A DNA stretch of 64,000 nucleotides from Agelas oroides (GCA_949130485.1 OX422184.1:5808655-5872654), one strand, 5' to 3'. Counted from the stretch's first letter, positions 1 to 11,902 are shown. The notes: a model not told the origin generated them from the sequence alone. Program-made: numbers and translations.

Positions 1-640
1 CAAGATGGACTACATGGTAAGACAAGAGATAAATAGATATTTTCACTTGCTGGTTTCTGGGCACCATGCAATATTAAATGTTTGTATAGGTAGCCACATG
101 GGTCCAAATGCTATATGGGAATGCAAGAATGCAAGCTATTGGATACTAACCATACTTCCAGTTTGAATGACACAATGTGCACAACCAGAAAATATCCATG
201 CCTCAAACGGCCTGTGTCATTTATTAGTCAAGAAGCTCACGTAAGAACAGAAGCAATGCAGTTCAGTGTTCCCCAGGTTCAAGTAGCACATGAGAGAAGC
301 ATGATGGATTTGTTCAAGTTATGAGTAGCTAGCTACGGCCAGCATGGAGCAGAACTGACTGTAAGTTTCAAATTTACAACACATCACCACTACTAACCAT
401 ATTTCTGTATGTTTTTGTTCCATTGTTACATTGTTTCTACCATGCATTACGACGACAGCAATAATGACAACTATGGCATTGTAGCCACTTTCAAATTATT
501 GTTGCTACAGTGGATTGTGCAAAAAAATTACAAGTGATAATAGGATTCGTCAGACTTGGAATGTGCACACTTCTGTATGATTGAGTGTACAAAGTGTGCA
601 ATTTGAAAATAATAGCCCCCTTTTCTATAAACCTTTAGTT
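1..640. other. No gene recognised
   Basis: AT-rich sequence with only short open frames and no domain I recognise on either strand. It lies downstream of the minus-strand BEN exon at 643-873, so a following BEN exon would be expected here. I could not find the FP...W motif that normally ends a BEN domain. Confidence 0.4.
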
Positions 641-642
641 AC

Positions 643-873
643 CTCTGATAGCATGGATAGCATGGACCTTTTTTTGGTCCAGCATAGCAATATCCGATCG
701 TTGAGGCTTTGTAAGGCAGCCACTTTTGAGTTCATCTCTAGTAAAGAGAATCTCAAGAAGGCCATGGGCCAAAGCAGTTGGAGTGCTCCCTTTGTCAGCA
801 GCTGCAACATTACAGGGATCGATTCCTGCTATCCACGCTCTGTTTCCAGACCGTGGATCTCCAAACCAAGATC
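643..873 (-). CDS. BEN-domain exon (partial gene)
   Basis: One open minus-strand exon with an acceptor ending CCCTTCAG just above 873 and a GTAACT donor at 642. It encodes most of a BEN domain: an SWFG start, an AAAD step, then LAHGLLEILF, RDELKSGC, and LDQKKVHAI near its end. It lines up throughout with exon 9 of the complete BEN gene at 46159-46383 (CWFG, AAAD, LAQALTVLLF, LDPIRLHAIR), including both splice positions. BEN domains bind DNA or mediate protein contacts in chromatin and transcription factors. The neighbouring exons of this copy were not identified. It could be part of a second BEN gene running off the left edge or an isolated duplicated exon; the open frame and both splice signals favour a recent or functional copy. 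Confidence 0.65.
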
Positions 874-1090
874 CTGAAGGGATTAAGTGGCAGTTATCAG
901 GCTTCAGAATTATAACATCCTTACAAGATCAAGGGTATCACTTAATGTTTCACTGTCCAGTTACAGTTTTGCTCAATTCGATAGGTTGCTGTTTTTATCC
1001 AATGCCCATGGCATGAGTAGGCGGACTTCGATCAGATGTCTATTACTTTTCACATCTTGGAGTATAAAAAACTATGTAGTTTAGGTATCC

Positions 1091-1343
1091 TTGCCTATAC
1101 TATACATAGGAGACAAACGACATAGGGGTATGCAGTTGTCTCCAATAGGACTATAGGAGACAAATGCATAGGTTAGGCACAGGGGAGGCAATGTAGATGA
1201 TCAGCATATAGTAGTATACGGGGGTGCATGCTAAACTACCCTATTTGTCCCCTATAGTATTACAGGCAGTTGTTTGGTTCCCATATTACTATAAGTGAAA
1301 AATCGTGTACCCCTATGCTGTTTGTCCCAAATGTAGCATAGGC
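1091..1343. repeat. MITE-like element with ~40-bp inverted ends
   Basis: The left end (TTGCCTATAC, then GACAAACGACATAGGGGTA) is repeated in reverse complement at 1306-1343 (TACCCCTATG, TTTGTCCC, GCATAGGCAA). The interior holds further short copies of the GACAAA and CATAGG words. No coding capacity. No clear target duplication. Confidence 0.55.
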
Positions 1344-1747
1344 AAAAAAACACTTTAACTATGTAGTTGTGTAAGCATCACCATGTCATGAATGAAAGTC
1401 TCATCTAACATATTCTATTTTATATCTGGAATTTCTATTTCGACAAAATCTTCTGTAGAAATGTAACTTTTTATACAATTTTGACAGATTTTTTGTGAAA
1501 GTTTCTGTCCAATTATACTTTTTCTCCACTTTTGTCCAAAATGTGACACTTTAAAGAACAGAAATCGTTCTAAAAAGGAAATATTTACAGTATGAGGAAA
1601 TTGAAGAAATTACTCATAATGACTGAAATTATTCCAAGAAAGAAATGCAGGGCAGAAAAAGCAGCTATGTGACCTGAAAAGGAAATAAATTATAACACAA
1701 AGGCAGAAACGCATGGCAATAACCATTCTATTTTACACAACAGTAGA
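1344..1747. other. Intergenic, nothing recognised
   Basis: AT-rich, without an open frame or repeat that I can name. It separates the BEN exon side from the 3' end of the DUF7869-type gene. Confidence 0.4.
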
Positions 1748-2212
1748 TTAGATCATCTCGACTGTTTCATACAGTTTCTTCAATTCCTGTGCAAGCTGAC
1801 CAGGCAACCTCATGGATTTCGTAAACGTGATGCCTCGCTTAATGATTGCGTTGCGGTGAAAAGTCTCTTTCACTACATTTTTCTTTTCTTTCCACTGTCT
1901 CCATATGTCCCTGAATGTCCCAATCCACCATTCAATCGTCACATTCATCTCGTCAAGCTCTACAACTTTTCCAATCTGTGGAATTTCATCGTTATATTTA
2001 AACAGTCTGAGAGCAACAAATTCACCTACATCTGCTTCACCAATTTGTGAATGTGTTTCACTGTCACCATTATCTAAGCTCTGTTGAGATGTATTGCCAC
2101 CATCACCTGAGCTTGTAGTTCCCTGTTTAGGGTGCTTCGATTTCTGAGAGGTCTTCTTGCCAGCACTTTTTCTGGGTTGCTTCCCAAGCAGTATCTGTGT
2201 GACAAACAGGGC

Positions 2213-2267
2213 TCTGAAATTTCAGAAACCATGCACTTTTAAAGTGTATGGTTTCTGAAATTTCAGA
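2213..2267. repeat. Near-perfect 55-bp palindrome
   Basis: Two 27-base arms (TCTGAAATTTCAGAAACC on the left) meet with no spacer and differ at about one base. It sits in an intron just upstream of the last-exon acceptor of the DUF7869-type gene and would form a strong hairpin in RNA or DNA. Confidence 0.75.
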
Positions 2268-3090
2268 CACTTCTTGTTCTAGCATCACTTACAAAAGTAC
2301 ACACCCACTTCCTGTCTATGACTTGCGACATCCAGGAGGCAAGACATGACATCATGTTACTGTGAAATCATGTATATACAGTCTCGTGCCCAGCCTCCAC
2401 AACCCCTGGCAGAGAACGTCTGGTGGTTTGATTCGTCATGGAGGCATGTCCAGCAAACGTATAATTATTGTGCCATGAATATAATTATTAGAGAAATTCT
2501 CTGCTGTTGTATAGCCTTGCCTTTAAGTAGTCGTCAGCAGCATTCTCAAACCCATGAAGCATTAGCTAAGCGGTAAACTTCCCCTCAAGCAAACTCGCAA
2601 AATGCCTGACTGTGGTTATTTGTACCTTGTATTTGACCAGTGTCCCAGTTGTTGTATGCCTGAAGAAGGTCCGGATCGGACCGAAACGTAGCAAGAAAAG
2701 TTTGACCAATGTAATAGCGAAGTACTGTTCCGGAATCCGCGAAAGCGACCTTTCCACGATTTATAGTGACTGTGGTTGTAAGTAGGTTTGTTATAGCCTA
2801 ATCCTGGAAAGGACAGAGCACTGATGTACAGAGTTCTCTCCTCCTGCCCAAAAATCGGATCGGTGGCAGCTGATGGTGGCCAGTGCTCTACGGTGCCTTT
2901 CAAAGTTGTGTGGTATTATTTCACTGGTCATCGCACATTCCAGATGAAAAGGTGTCAGTGACAATAAATTTCAATCAAACCACCACTCCGCCAGGGTTTT
3001 GGACAGCTGGGCATGAGACTACACAGTGTTTGTACTCCAATGACATTCGAAGGGCAAGTACTATGAATGCTAGTATAGGTATCAAGTGTT

Positions 3091-3281
3091 AAAATCACAA
3101 TGGGCACATAGGGTTTTCAACAAAGCTGAAGCCATCTAGGTACTAAAAAAGGCCTTTTCATGACTGACTTGTAAGTTGCAATTGCCAGTTCAAAGCAACA
3201 TGAGTTACGACAGGCAATTTTTATTAGCGAAGCAGACAACTTTAAGCTTCGCTGAAAACCCTATGTGCCCATCATGATTTT
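3091..3281. repeat. Fold-back MITE in an intron
   Basis: Inverted ends of about 40 bp: AAAATCACAATGGGCACATA on the left and its near complement ending ATCATGATTTT on the right, both containing GGGCACATAGGGTTTTC. About 190 bp, no coding capacity, inside the large last intron of the DUF7869-type gene. Confidence 0.65.
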
Positions 3282-5859
3282 CTCAATACAATTCTTCATG
3301 CATGCAGTTTGTATTCATGATTCTTGCCCTTCAAACGTCACCGAAGAGCACACATAATTTTTCTACATTTCGATGTAATAACCTTCATCCTCTGAGTAAC
3401 ATTTGGGGGTGAGCCTGAGATGGTATACTATAACTGGAATTGTGAACACCAACCTGTTTAACTCTTTGCATGTTAAGCGCAGATTTATATGCATACACAG
3501 TTCATGGGAAAATATGCATGGGGAGAGCCTGATCTCACAGTGGCAAAGCATAATAAGAATTTGGAGGTAAATCCCTGCCTATTGAGTGTAGGCCACATCC
3601 TTCCACTCACATTGCTCACTGAAAAGGCAGGAAGTATGGGCAGTATCAGTTCGTGAGATATTGTTGTGATACTGCCTAGGGTTGAAGCTTTCTCTTGAAC
3701 ATGGGAGCAAATGTCTCTAGTTTTTACTTAGGCTAACTTGTAACTTTGAAAATTTGCTATATCCAGAAACAACGGCTTCAAACAAATTCAGCCTACTTAC
3801 ATGCTATCTTTTCAAATCAGGCTACTGGCACAGCTAGGGCTTCCTAAGTAATGGTTGTCACTTTGACCATCAAACTGATAAACGATGGTGTACTATTTCA
3901 GAGTGCAAAGAGTTAATGATCCACTAGGGAGACAAGGCATAGTATATGCAGAACACTAAGTTGTAACTTGCATGTACCTGTGGCTGTGGTTGTGTTTGTA
4001 GCTGATGCAGTTGCGAAATTTGTTCTGGGACATGTACATCTGTTGGAAGTATTGGTGTGACTGTTGGGAGGTCATTCACAATCCATGGTACAGGAACTGC
4101 TGGCAGCATGCCATAGGTGCTTTCAAATTCATCGAGGAATCTTTGCCAGTAGGAATAAGCTCCATCAGTAAACACACCTGCCTTTTCATACTTCTGTATG
4201 TCAGCTTTGAGGTGAGGTAGATCAATCTTCTCAAGATTTGGCTTTACTAGTGGAGGAGATCCTTCTGGTATGCTCTAGAGAAATACAGAAGCAGTTTGAT
4301 AAAATTGGTGCAAGGCATGATCTGCATTATGTGAAGATATAGGGGCATGTGTCAAGATACCCCAGTGAACCATCATGCTTCTTTAACCCTATGCTCCTGA
4401 TGCCCATGCGCAGAAATCAATCGTGTGGCTACGAGAGTTAAGTTGATTCATTGCATTCCATCTTGTAAAGTACCATATAGAGGGAAATTTTCACTGGGTG
4501 CAAATTTTCATGATTTTCGCTGACAGACTTGCTTCCGCGAAAATAAAAACCACAAAAGAATGATAAGATGGTTAGTCCATGCATGTGTACAACCACATTA
4601 GCTGCCCTGGCTGGAGAAATGGCTGGCATATATGATATGCTTTGGTGAGGATTAATCCTACTGTGTGCCATGACAAAGTATTAAATCAGCAGTTTGCTGC
4701 TTGTTCGGGCTCGCCCCATGATTATGAATCATCTCACTAGTAGTTCAGCATGTCTAGAAGGGACATATATCACAATCACTTCATGCACACTTCCCCACCA
4801 GTGATTGTACAATACAGGCTTCTAAATGTCTGGTTATTACTCAAGTGGTATCACAGCATCTTACCTTAAGCAAGAGAAGCCCTCTTTCAGCTGGTTCCCA
4901 TGATTCATGTGACCAATGTTTATAGTGCATTTCGGCTCTTCCATTTTCATTTCGGCGAAATCGAAAGATATGGGGTGCAGTATGCCTTGTAATCTCTTCC
5001 AAGCATGGTGAAATCCAACTTCGAACATCATAAACATACTGGAGGCTCATGACTGCAGCAGTGCTCCTGTTAGATTCCCGAAATCGCCTTTCCATGTCTG
5101 GAAGAAGTATAGCACACATAAAATGGTACCCCAGTACACAAAATGTAAACAAGTAGGTTTCCTTTACCTTCATAAGTGAGGGCGTCGTGTTTATTCAAGT
5201 GCCTAGCAAGACAACTGAAGCTTTGGTCTATATCTTCGTGAGTATGTCCTACCATCAGAAAGAATTTCATTTAAGTCTACAGTAATTCTCATAAGGCGTG
5301 ATCAATGTTTCCCCTCACCCTAACTTAAAATCCCGTATGAAACCCTGTTGAGGTGTGTGGTACTTGAAATATTTACCTCACTGAAAATTTTCTTCTCCAC
5401 CAGAAGTGAGAGAAATCCCAAAACGTACTTGTTCTTGTTTTCTCTAACACAGTTGTCCATCTGTAAGAGAAGGCGTCGTGGTAGAGGTCCGCGTTTAGCC
5501 ATTGCAGATAAAGTCAGGAGGAGCGACGTCAATGTGAGGTTACAATCGTGAGGACATTGAAGGAAATCAAAAAATCCGAAGTTGCCTACACCATGAACTA
5601 GGCACCCTGTGAGGTGTGTACGCAAGCACCACAGGTTTTGACAAGACTTGGTAACTCTGACAAAGTGTGGAATGTTTGTTTTGTTCTGATCCATTCCATC
5701 TTGGATTATGGACAGGTACTCTTCTGGATTCTCAATAGCAGCTTGTCGATTAGTGTAGTAACGCTGTCTTTCTTGCCTGTTTGAACAAAATGGTAGAAAA
5801 TATATGCTATATAGTTGAAAATATTGGTGGGATTTGGGACATTGGTGAGCTTTTGAGCA

Positions 5860-6211
5860 CAGTGGCGTAACCACGCTTGGCCGTGCCCTAGCAACTAGTG
5901 GTCGTGCCCCACCATTACAGTGCTGATAGCAGCGTTGTTGATCGCGAATCGGGCGGTAAGCAGTTTGAAGTCGAACGGCGCAGTATCGCTATGTGTAACA
6001 CCAAATTACGAGTCTCATACGCTCATCATATGCGAGTTTGCCGTAAGTGACTTACCCTTCGCTATGGTATACGGCCTCAGAACCGACCTGGGAGGCTGTA
6101 AATTTTGGGGGGGACCGCCCTATAAGCTTCTGCACTTCGCGCGGAACTTCGTATAAACGTAATGTACCCATGCTGTGCCCTAGCAATGGCGATGTCCTGG
6201 CTATGCCACTG
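5860..6211. mobile_element. hAT-type MITE with 8-bp target duplication
   Basis: The ends are CAGTGGCGTAACCACG and the complement of CAGTGGCATAGCCAGG, the terminal pattern of hAT elements. They are flanked by TTTGAGCA (5852-5859) and CTTGAGCA (6212-6219), an 8-bp duplication with one mismatch, as hAT insertions make. 352 bp, non-autonomous, inserted in an intron of the DUF7869-type gene and so younger than that gene. Confidence 0.8.
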
Positions 6212-6284
6212 CTTGAGCATAACACCAAATCAAAGTACACAATTCCAATGCTTCCAGCTATAAGGCACAACAATTTCTGCTAGT

Positions 6285-6587
6285 TAGTCTCTACCCAGAC
6301 CCTCCTCCAAGGAGTCCGGTAAATACTCATACCATGGCTAGCTGTTGCTATGGGTGAAAGCTAGACCTTTGAAGTTGCTTGTTGAGCTTCAGCAAATTGA
6401 AGGTGTGATAAGTATGTCCTGTAAAGGTGTGATGAGTAAAGCTTTGTGGTAAGGAAGCCCAGTACAGGTGAGATAATTGTCACATCAGCCAATCAGATTG
6501 TACAGTGTGGGAGGTGTTGTACTATATTCACCAGACCCCCTTTCCTCTTGGAGGGTTGAAGGTAAAGAGGGTCTGGGTACGAGACTA
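6285..6587. repeat. MITE, TAGTCTCxxxCCCAGACC family
   Basis: Inverted ends TAGTCTCTACCCAGACCCTC and the complement of TAGTCTCGTACCCAGACCCTC. This is the same terminal motif as the better-preserved element at 54778-55098. No matching target duplication is visible here. It lies in the same intron as the hAT MITE. Confidence 0.6.
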
Positions 6588-7944
6588 GGTACAACATGGG
6601 CAGGATGTAGAGTTGTGGTAAGCACTAAGCCACAACACACCAAGTTAATTACATTCTTCGACAGAGTGCCAATTTTCTGATATTCTCATTAATTGATACA
6701 TAAAACTTGGGGTACATACCTAGAAATATTATACTTCGTTACTACACTTACTCTTGCAACTTCAAATGATCTTTTAGTAGATCGGGAAGTTTTTGCTTCT
6801 CTTGCTTTGATGTCATCACCTTGTGCAACTCATTCTTGACTAAGGTGCAAAAATTACACTTTGTGAAGCGGCCTTGCTGTAGAGTTTTAAGATAAACATC
6901 ACTATAACTGCACATGTTAGGACTTAGTGCTACACTCTCACAAATAATAAATTGCCATCCCAGGTGTTAATTGAATGACAAACTAACACAGAGGTCAATC
7001 AATACCTTTGGTATGGTGACGTTGGGAAACTGGGTACGAAACACCTTGTTGAACTGCGAAAAGCAAATACCTTCTGAGCTGTTTCCTGAGTACAGCTCTT
7101 CGACCGTGGTGTTGTAAATTGCGATCTCAGTGAGACAGGTGGGTAGGTAAATTCCATCCTTGTCAGGGCGTTTATCACCTATGCGTTCAAAATAACTTGT
7201 CATCCACGCTATAGCAGCAAGCGATTTAGGAGCAAGTGACCGAGGACGTTTCTCTGTATCAACGGTGGCATTTCCCTCCATGAAACTACTTTTGATTGCA
7301 TAATATCTCGAAGAACTGATTGACATGGCAGCAATCCACACTGGTTGACAGACAGTGCAACCACAGAGTAGATACTGCATATTCTTTGGATCCTTTTCGC
7401 CTTGCTCGTTATTTGGACAGTTATTTTGAAAGTAGTCGAGTATCCACTGTCGTTGATGGTTGTAAGACTTCGACCAAAAAGTTGAATGCGCTACGAGGAC
7501 ATCATATTCTGTAAGACCGTGAATTCGAGTCGTACATCGTGTTGCGCAACCGTTCATCTCCATTACAGCACTTAGTTGCCAACGTTCTTCGTCAAAGTGG
7601 GCTTCACACTGAGTGGAATAAACGAAATCAATTCTTCTTCTCTTTGGTTTGGGCGCTCTTGGACTTCTGCGTACGCCACCATCATGGACATCACGGAGAG
7701 CGAGCCGCTTTCCAGGAGTACGATGTGAGGAGGTAGCACCTGCAGCTGGTCCCTTACCAATACTAACCTCACTCTCAGTGCTTTCGGACCAATCACATTC
7801 AGGAATGAGATCTACTACGGCCGTGGGTGTCCTTCAATGCCCTTGGGTGTCATCTTCAGACCATTCGCAGCTCTCCAATTCTGATCCACAGTCACCTGCT
7901 TCGCTAAGAGACCAATCGCAACTCTCCAAATCGTAGTCTTGCAT

Positions 7945-8221
7945 ACTAACTCAGTCGAGCAGCATTGATAGTCAAGCGACAAGCTAGCTGTTCATGCACG
8001 CAAGGCAAGAACCCCCTATATACAAAAATATACTGAAACAAATTATATTATGCGTGTTCAGACCAGCACATTCACGTGCGCAAAATACGAGTTTTAACAG
8101 GCACGAGCCACGCGTATGCGCGCGTACGTGTACGCCCGCATACGCTCAAATGCGAGTTCAAACCTGCAACCGCAGTCAGTTCAATAGGCGCTTTCTCTAC
8201 TCGGTAACAAGACCTTGCGGC
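7945..8221. promoter_or_regulatory. Short divergent intergenic region
   Basis: About 280 bp between the first ATG of the minus-strand DUF7869-type gene and the first ATG of the plus-strand ParB-like gene. It is richer in CpG than its surroundings (ACGCGTATGCGCGCGTACGT near 8108), so a shared bidirectional promoter is plausible. No TATA box or transcription start can be assigned. Confidence 0.3.
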
Positions 8222-10524
8222 ATGCCTCTTGCTCAACTGTGGAGTTTAGTCCTCACAGATGGTAAGCTGTACGTGAAGACTGGGGAGGATGTCCTTTACA
8301 AGCTCGGCCCAATTCTCAAGGTTCAAACGAACAGGGACAAACCAAGCAGCATAGAGGTGAGCGCAATGTTTTGTATGAGTAGCACTTTTAAAGAAAATCC
8401 TTGGTAACTGTTAGCCTCACAAGCAACACTTATTCAACCCAAATGCGGATCGCTTCCCCGTGCATTATACTGAAAGCGATCCGCTAGCTTGCAAAACTAG
8501 GAAAAATCTCTGTAACGTTACAGTTTTACGGAAATATAGCAGAAACAGCTGCGCATGTGCAAGCAGTCAATACCAGGCTGTCTTTCTCCTCCCATGTGGC
8601 CTAGGTACAAGGTTACCAGCCACTAACCACACTCTGTGGGAACAATGACTAGGAAGTGATAAAGCAAATGACTATTTAAAAAAAACATTCCTAGTTGTTT
8701 TGGTTTTTTGCTGTAGGAATTATTCACATTCTGTTTCAGATGAACTTTATTGGCATGTGAATGATGCAGTCTTCCCTTTGACTTTCATCTTTTCTGTTAG
8801 GCCAAGTTTGCTCTACATGAAAGACCGAAGCTTCTCTCTTTGAAAGCCTTTGACTGGAATGCAAACTCAATCTGCAATCGGTTTCAAAGTTGCAAGGATG
8901 GAAGTGGGTTCGTGGAAGTGTGGATGAAGCATGTAGATCCCTATCTCAAGCAAGGTACTGGAAACTTTATACCCCCACCTGAGAGTAGTAGCATACTAGG
9001 TTCTGAAACCTCCGTTCTGGGGAGTAGCGAAGTTGCAGCTACACCAGAAAAGTCATCTACTTTGAACTGCACATCCCAAGCAAGACAAAGCAACAAAAGA
9101 AAGTCACTTACTCCACCATCGCTTACTCCAGCCAGCAAAATTGCAAGAAGAGAACAATCCATTGAAATTGAATGTTGTCCTACTACCTCCAATGAAGAAG
9201 AAATGGATAAAAGAATCCAAGAGCATTTTTTAGGTATGTATGGTGTGTATGTGGGTGCATGCATGCAGACACGTGTGCATTAGTCTATCATTAGACCATC
9301 TCTCGCTCATCGCCAGAATTTATTAGTATTCATGACTAGCTGACCAATCAGAAGTACTAGCTGATTTCGGCACCTGAACTTTAAGGCTTCGGTGTGCCTC
9401 AATATCCTGCACCTGGTGCTGTTCTGGACATAAATTGGAGATTAAACAAGCTGTGAGCTGTGAATACCAACAACATCTGCTTGACCTTTCCCACTTTCTG
9501 AAGGATGGTTAGCTTGATTGACTGGTGTGTGTGGGTATGCACTTGTGTGTGTGCATGTGTGAGTGTTTGTGGTAACCTCTCCACCAATAGGATTGCAGTA
9601 TTGCATTCATATTGCCATGCATTAAATTTTGCTATGACCACAAATGAGCTAAATGATGTGTAGCACTATGGCTTCTTCATGTGAGAAATCACAGTGTTAG
9701 ACCTAAGTGTTGTCTTATTCCCAGACCGAATTTGTCATGGGGAAGCCCTGCCTGTGAAAAATAGGCTCGGGACACTCACTAGAATAACTGGGCCCTCTGT
9801 TATATAGTATTCTGACATTTTCACATCAATCAGATTGGATAATGTGGTTTGGTTACAATTAATTGGGGCGAGCCTGAGCGAGCCCCACACTAGCGTGAGT
9901 GCATTGCGCACACGCGTGTTTATCTAACCATAAATTTTACATTCAAATATTTCACGATGATCGACGTCATGTGAAGCAGGGTCCAGTTTTCCTGGTGAAA
10001 GTATCAGAAGGGCAGGTCTTCCAAAAAGATTTGGTCTGGGACAGAGACTATGACCTGACTGTAGACCAGCTGTTATCAATCTTCACATTTGTAGGTGACA
10101 AAAATTCTTTTCATTTGGTTATGCAGGCTTCTTCACCCTACCGGTGTCATCCCTTGTTGAACCATCTCCAGAAGTGTTAATCCGAGATAAAAATGAAAAA
10201 TTTGTTGAGTGTTTAAAAAGAGAGATGATGGATAACCCAACTGCAAATGTACAGCCTATCCTGTGTCTGGTTAGGTTAGAGGGTGGAGATCAGTTTAATC
10301 CAAACATCAAAGAAGCATATACATACTACACACTTGGTGGTAACAACTCCCGTGAAGCAATTCAAGAGTTGCTGAAAGAGCACACAGAGCTGCAGAAGGA
10401 GAAGATCTTTACACACAGATTGTGTTCTGTCTACTCTCCAATGGAAACTACCCTAGCTCTGCGATTAGCATCGAACCACAATCGTGCTGCTGCTTTTATT
10501 CATGAAATGATCACCTGGGACAAG
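8222..10524 (+). CDS. Spliced gene with ParB/sulfiredoxin-like segment
   Basis: Exon 1 (8222-8356) opens with ATG and encodes MPLAQLWSLVLTDGKLYV. Exon 2 (8801-9233, phase 0 match) continues with a conserved-looking AFDWNANSICNRF block, then a Ser/Pro/Lys-rich linker. A third exon ends at 10094 (start unclear, about 9978) and joins in phase to exon 4 (10127-10524, GTATAT donor). Exon 4 has VQPILCLVRLEGG, then YYTLGGNNSREAIQELL and LRLASNHNRAA, the layout of a ParB/sulfiredoxin-like fold (conserved Gly-Gly-Asn/His-x-Arg turn before an alpha helix). The function is not known. It could be a DNA-binding or nuclease-like accessory protein, possibly of mobile origin. No 3' end was identified. Splicing of exon 3 is the weak point. 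Confidence 0.5.
9281..9523. repeat. Degraded MITE related to the 50.2-kb element
   Basis: The block GATTAAACAAGCTGTGAGC and the words around it (ACATCTGCTTGACC, GGTTAGCTTGATTGA) match the right half of the element at 50182-50444 in the same order. TTAGACCATCTCTCGCTC at the left resembles that element's left end. It is an old copy inside an intron of the ParB-like gene. Confidence 0.5.
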
Positions 10525-10614
10525 GTATATGAATGTTATACAACAGCCATACACTCATTCTGTTCTTAATTACCCACCAGCTGTGTTAAGTAATAGCTAT
10601 ATCACACCTACAAG

Positions 10615-10692
10615 GGATGTATCTGGTTTAAATTGCAATGCCCGAGGGGGCGTAGTGCCAGAGAGTGGAGCTATTTAAACCGGATACATTCC
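10615..10692. repeat. Short fold-back repeat
   Basis: GGGATGTATCTGGTTTAAAT is followed about 35 bases later by its near reverse complement ATTTAAACCGGATACATTCC. A GC-rich loop lies between (CCCGAGGGGGCGTAGTGCC). Confidence 0.6.
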
Positions 10693-11473
10693 GAGTAGCC
10701 AGGATAAGTGTTTTGTGTCACCAGTTGCTAAGCAAATGATGTCAACACGGCTGTTGCGATGTGTGACGTCATGCAAATGTGTACTGTTGGCTTCTCAATT
10801 CAAATTGAGCTTAGCTTCTGACTATGGCTGGATCTGTAGCGTTATTTACTCACTGCCAGGCTGTTCAGCTATGAGTGATGACGAATTTTGTCATTCTAAA
10901 TCAAGGGTGACACAATGCTTGTTATTGCCATATTACGGTTCTCTAGTGTATGTACGGTATGGCACATGTGCTACCCAGCAGCTGTGTTAACACTTAGATC
11001 ACGAAGTGAGCCCGTACAGTAAGCTGCACAGTCTGGTGAGATTTCAGGGTAAATCCCTGCTTAGATCTTATGCCCATTCGAATTGTTCAATGTGATGAGG
11101 GATGTCAGGATCTGCTATGCTGGGACCCCTTGTCCCCTTCACCTCCCTCTCATTCCATGTATTTAAATAATCAAGCTACCAACTTTCTCACCATACGATG
11201 TTGGGGAGTATAAGTTCCTTTAAGATCGACATCAACCCTCCTTCTTCAGTTTTGGCACAGCTATGACACAGTATTGTAGTATATGTAGAGCTGACCATTC
11301 CTACTTTAAGAGTCCATGGCCAGATCTTGTCTTGTCAGTTGTTGCTCTCAGGCCTCCCTTTTTAATTTTTCATTTAAAAAGACAGATCTGGGTACAAGGC
11401 TACATGACCTTTTCATGCACTGGTTGTTTACAGCCTTGAAGTTCTGCAAAGTGCATGCGGTGAGACCTCACTC
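10693..11473. other. Intergenic, nothing recognised
   Basis: Only short frames without domain similarity. A CCAGATC...AGATCTGGGTACAAGGCT pair (about 11330-11400) resembles the terminal motif of the CCCAGACC MITE family and may be a short relic. Confidence 0.35.
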
Positions 11474-11902
11474 ATGCACGCATGCGCAGTTTGCTGGCAC
11501 TTGTGTGCAAGATGGATGCTGGTGGGGAACTTCATCAGCTCGTCTCTGGAGGACTGCTCTTTCTGCTTCATTCTTAAAAAGTTTGAGCATTTTCCTGTCG
11601 AATGCGTGGCCCTGCTTCCCACAAAGATGCGCACAAAGGTCTTCCTCCACCTCCCTGTAGCCAACATATGCAAATTGGAATGGACTGCAGCTGTGGAGGG
11701 GATTGATAAGACCCAGTTATGGAAGCAGACTGTTCTTGATATACACAAACCGAAAGAAAAATGGCTTTCATTACTGAAGTCACCTAATAAGGTGGATTAT
11801 GGTGACAAGAGAATTGATGCAGACAAGTTGTGGGAAGAGATTGTCAAGTTGAATAGTGAGTTTGTTGCAGCATGTCCATCCACTAAACAAGAAATTCATT
11901 GA
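11474..11902 (+). CDS. F-box-like ORF
   Basis: An open frame with stop TGA at 11900-11902. The part that looks coding starts near 11550. The block FEHFPVECVALLPTKMRTK, then VFLHLPVANICKLEWTAA, has the leucine/proline spacing of an F-box (LPxE ... LP ... D/NICxLE), the motif that links Skp1 to a substrate receptor. The rest (WKQTVLDIHKPKEKW..., LWEEIVKLNSEFVAAC) is not recognised. The N-terminus in this frame is unconvincing: an ATG at about 11514 is in another frame, so a frameshift or upstream exon is likely. It could be a downstream exon of the ParB-like gene, since both are plus strand. Confidence 0.4.
   Translation: MHACAVCWHLCARWMLVGNFISSSLEDCSFCFILKKFEHFPVECVALLPTKMRTKVFLHLPVANICKLEWTAAVEGIDKTQLWKQTVLDIHKPKEKWLSLLKSPNKVDYGDKRIDADKLWEEIVKLNSEFVAACPSTKQEIH

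Larger units (their letters stand above)
1748..7944 (-). pseudogene. DUF7869-type gene, seven exons, probably decayed
   Basis: Minus-strand exons as I read them: 7006-7944, 6752-6907, 5377-5776, 5168-5276, 4865-5097, 3978-4274, 1748-2194. Phases agree at five of the six junctions. Exon 2 has a CNFC zinc-knuckle-like pair. Exon 3 carries DGMDQNKTNIPHF, LVHGVG, and LLLQMDNCVRENKNKY; exon 4 carries FLMVGHTHEDIDQSF. These are the signature blocks of the DUF7869 proteins of invertebrates, and the Asp-rich spacing suggests an RNase H-like transposase fold (inference). The last exon is a basic region followed by a GEFVALRLF...IEWW module. The first exon repeats an (E/S)C(D/E)WS motif three times. 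Decay: in-frame TGA at 7834-7836, in-frame TAA at 5271-5273, and exon 1 to 2 phases that do not match. The introns hold MITEs. Confidence 0.65.
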
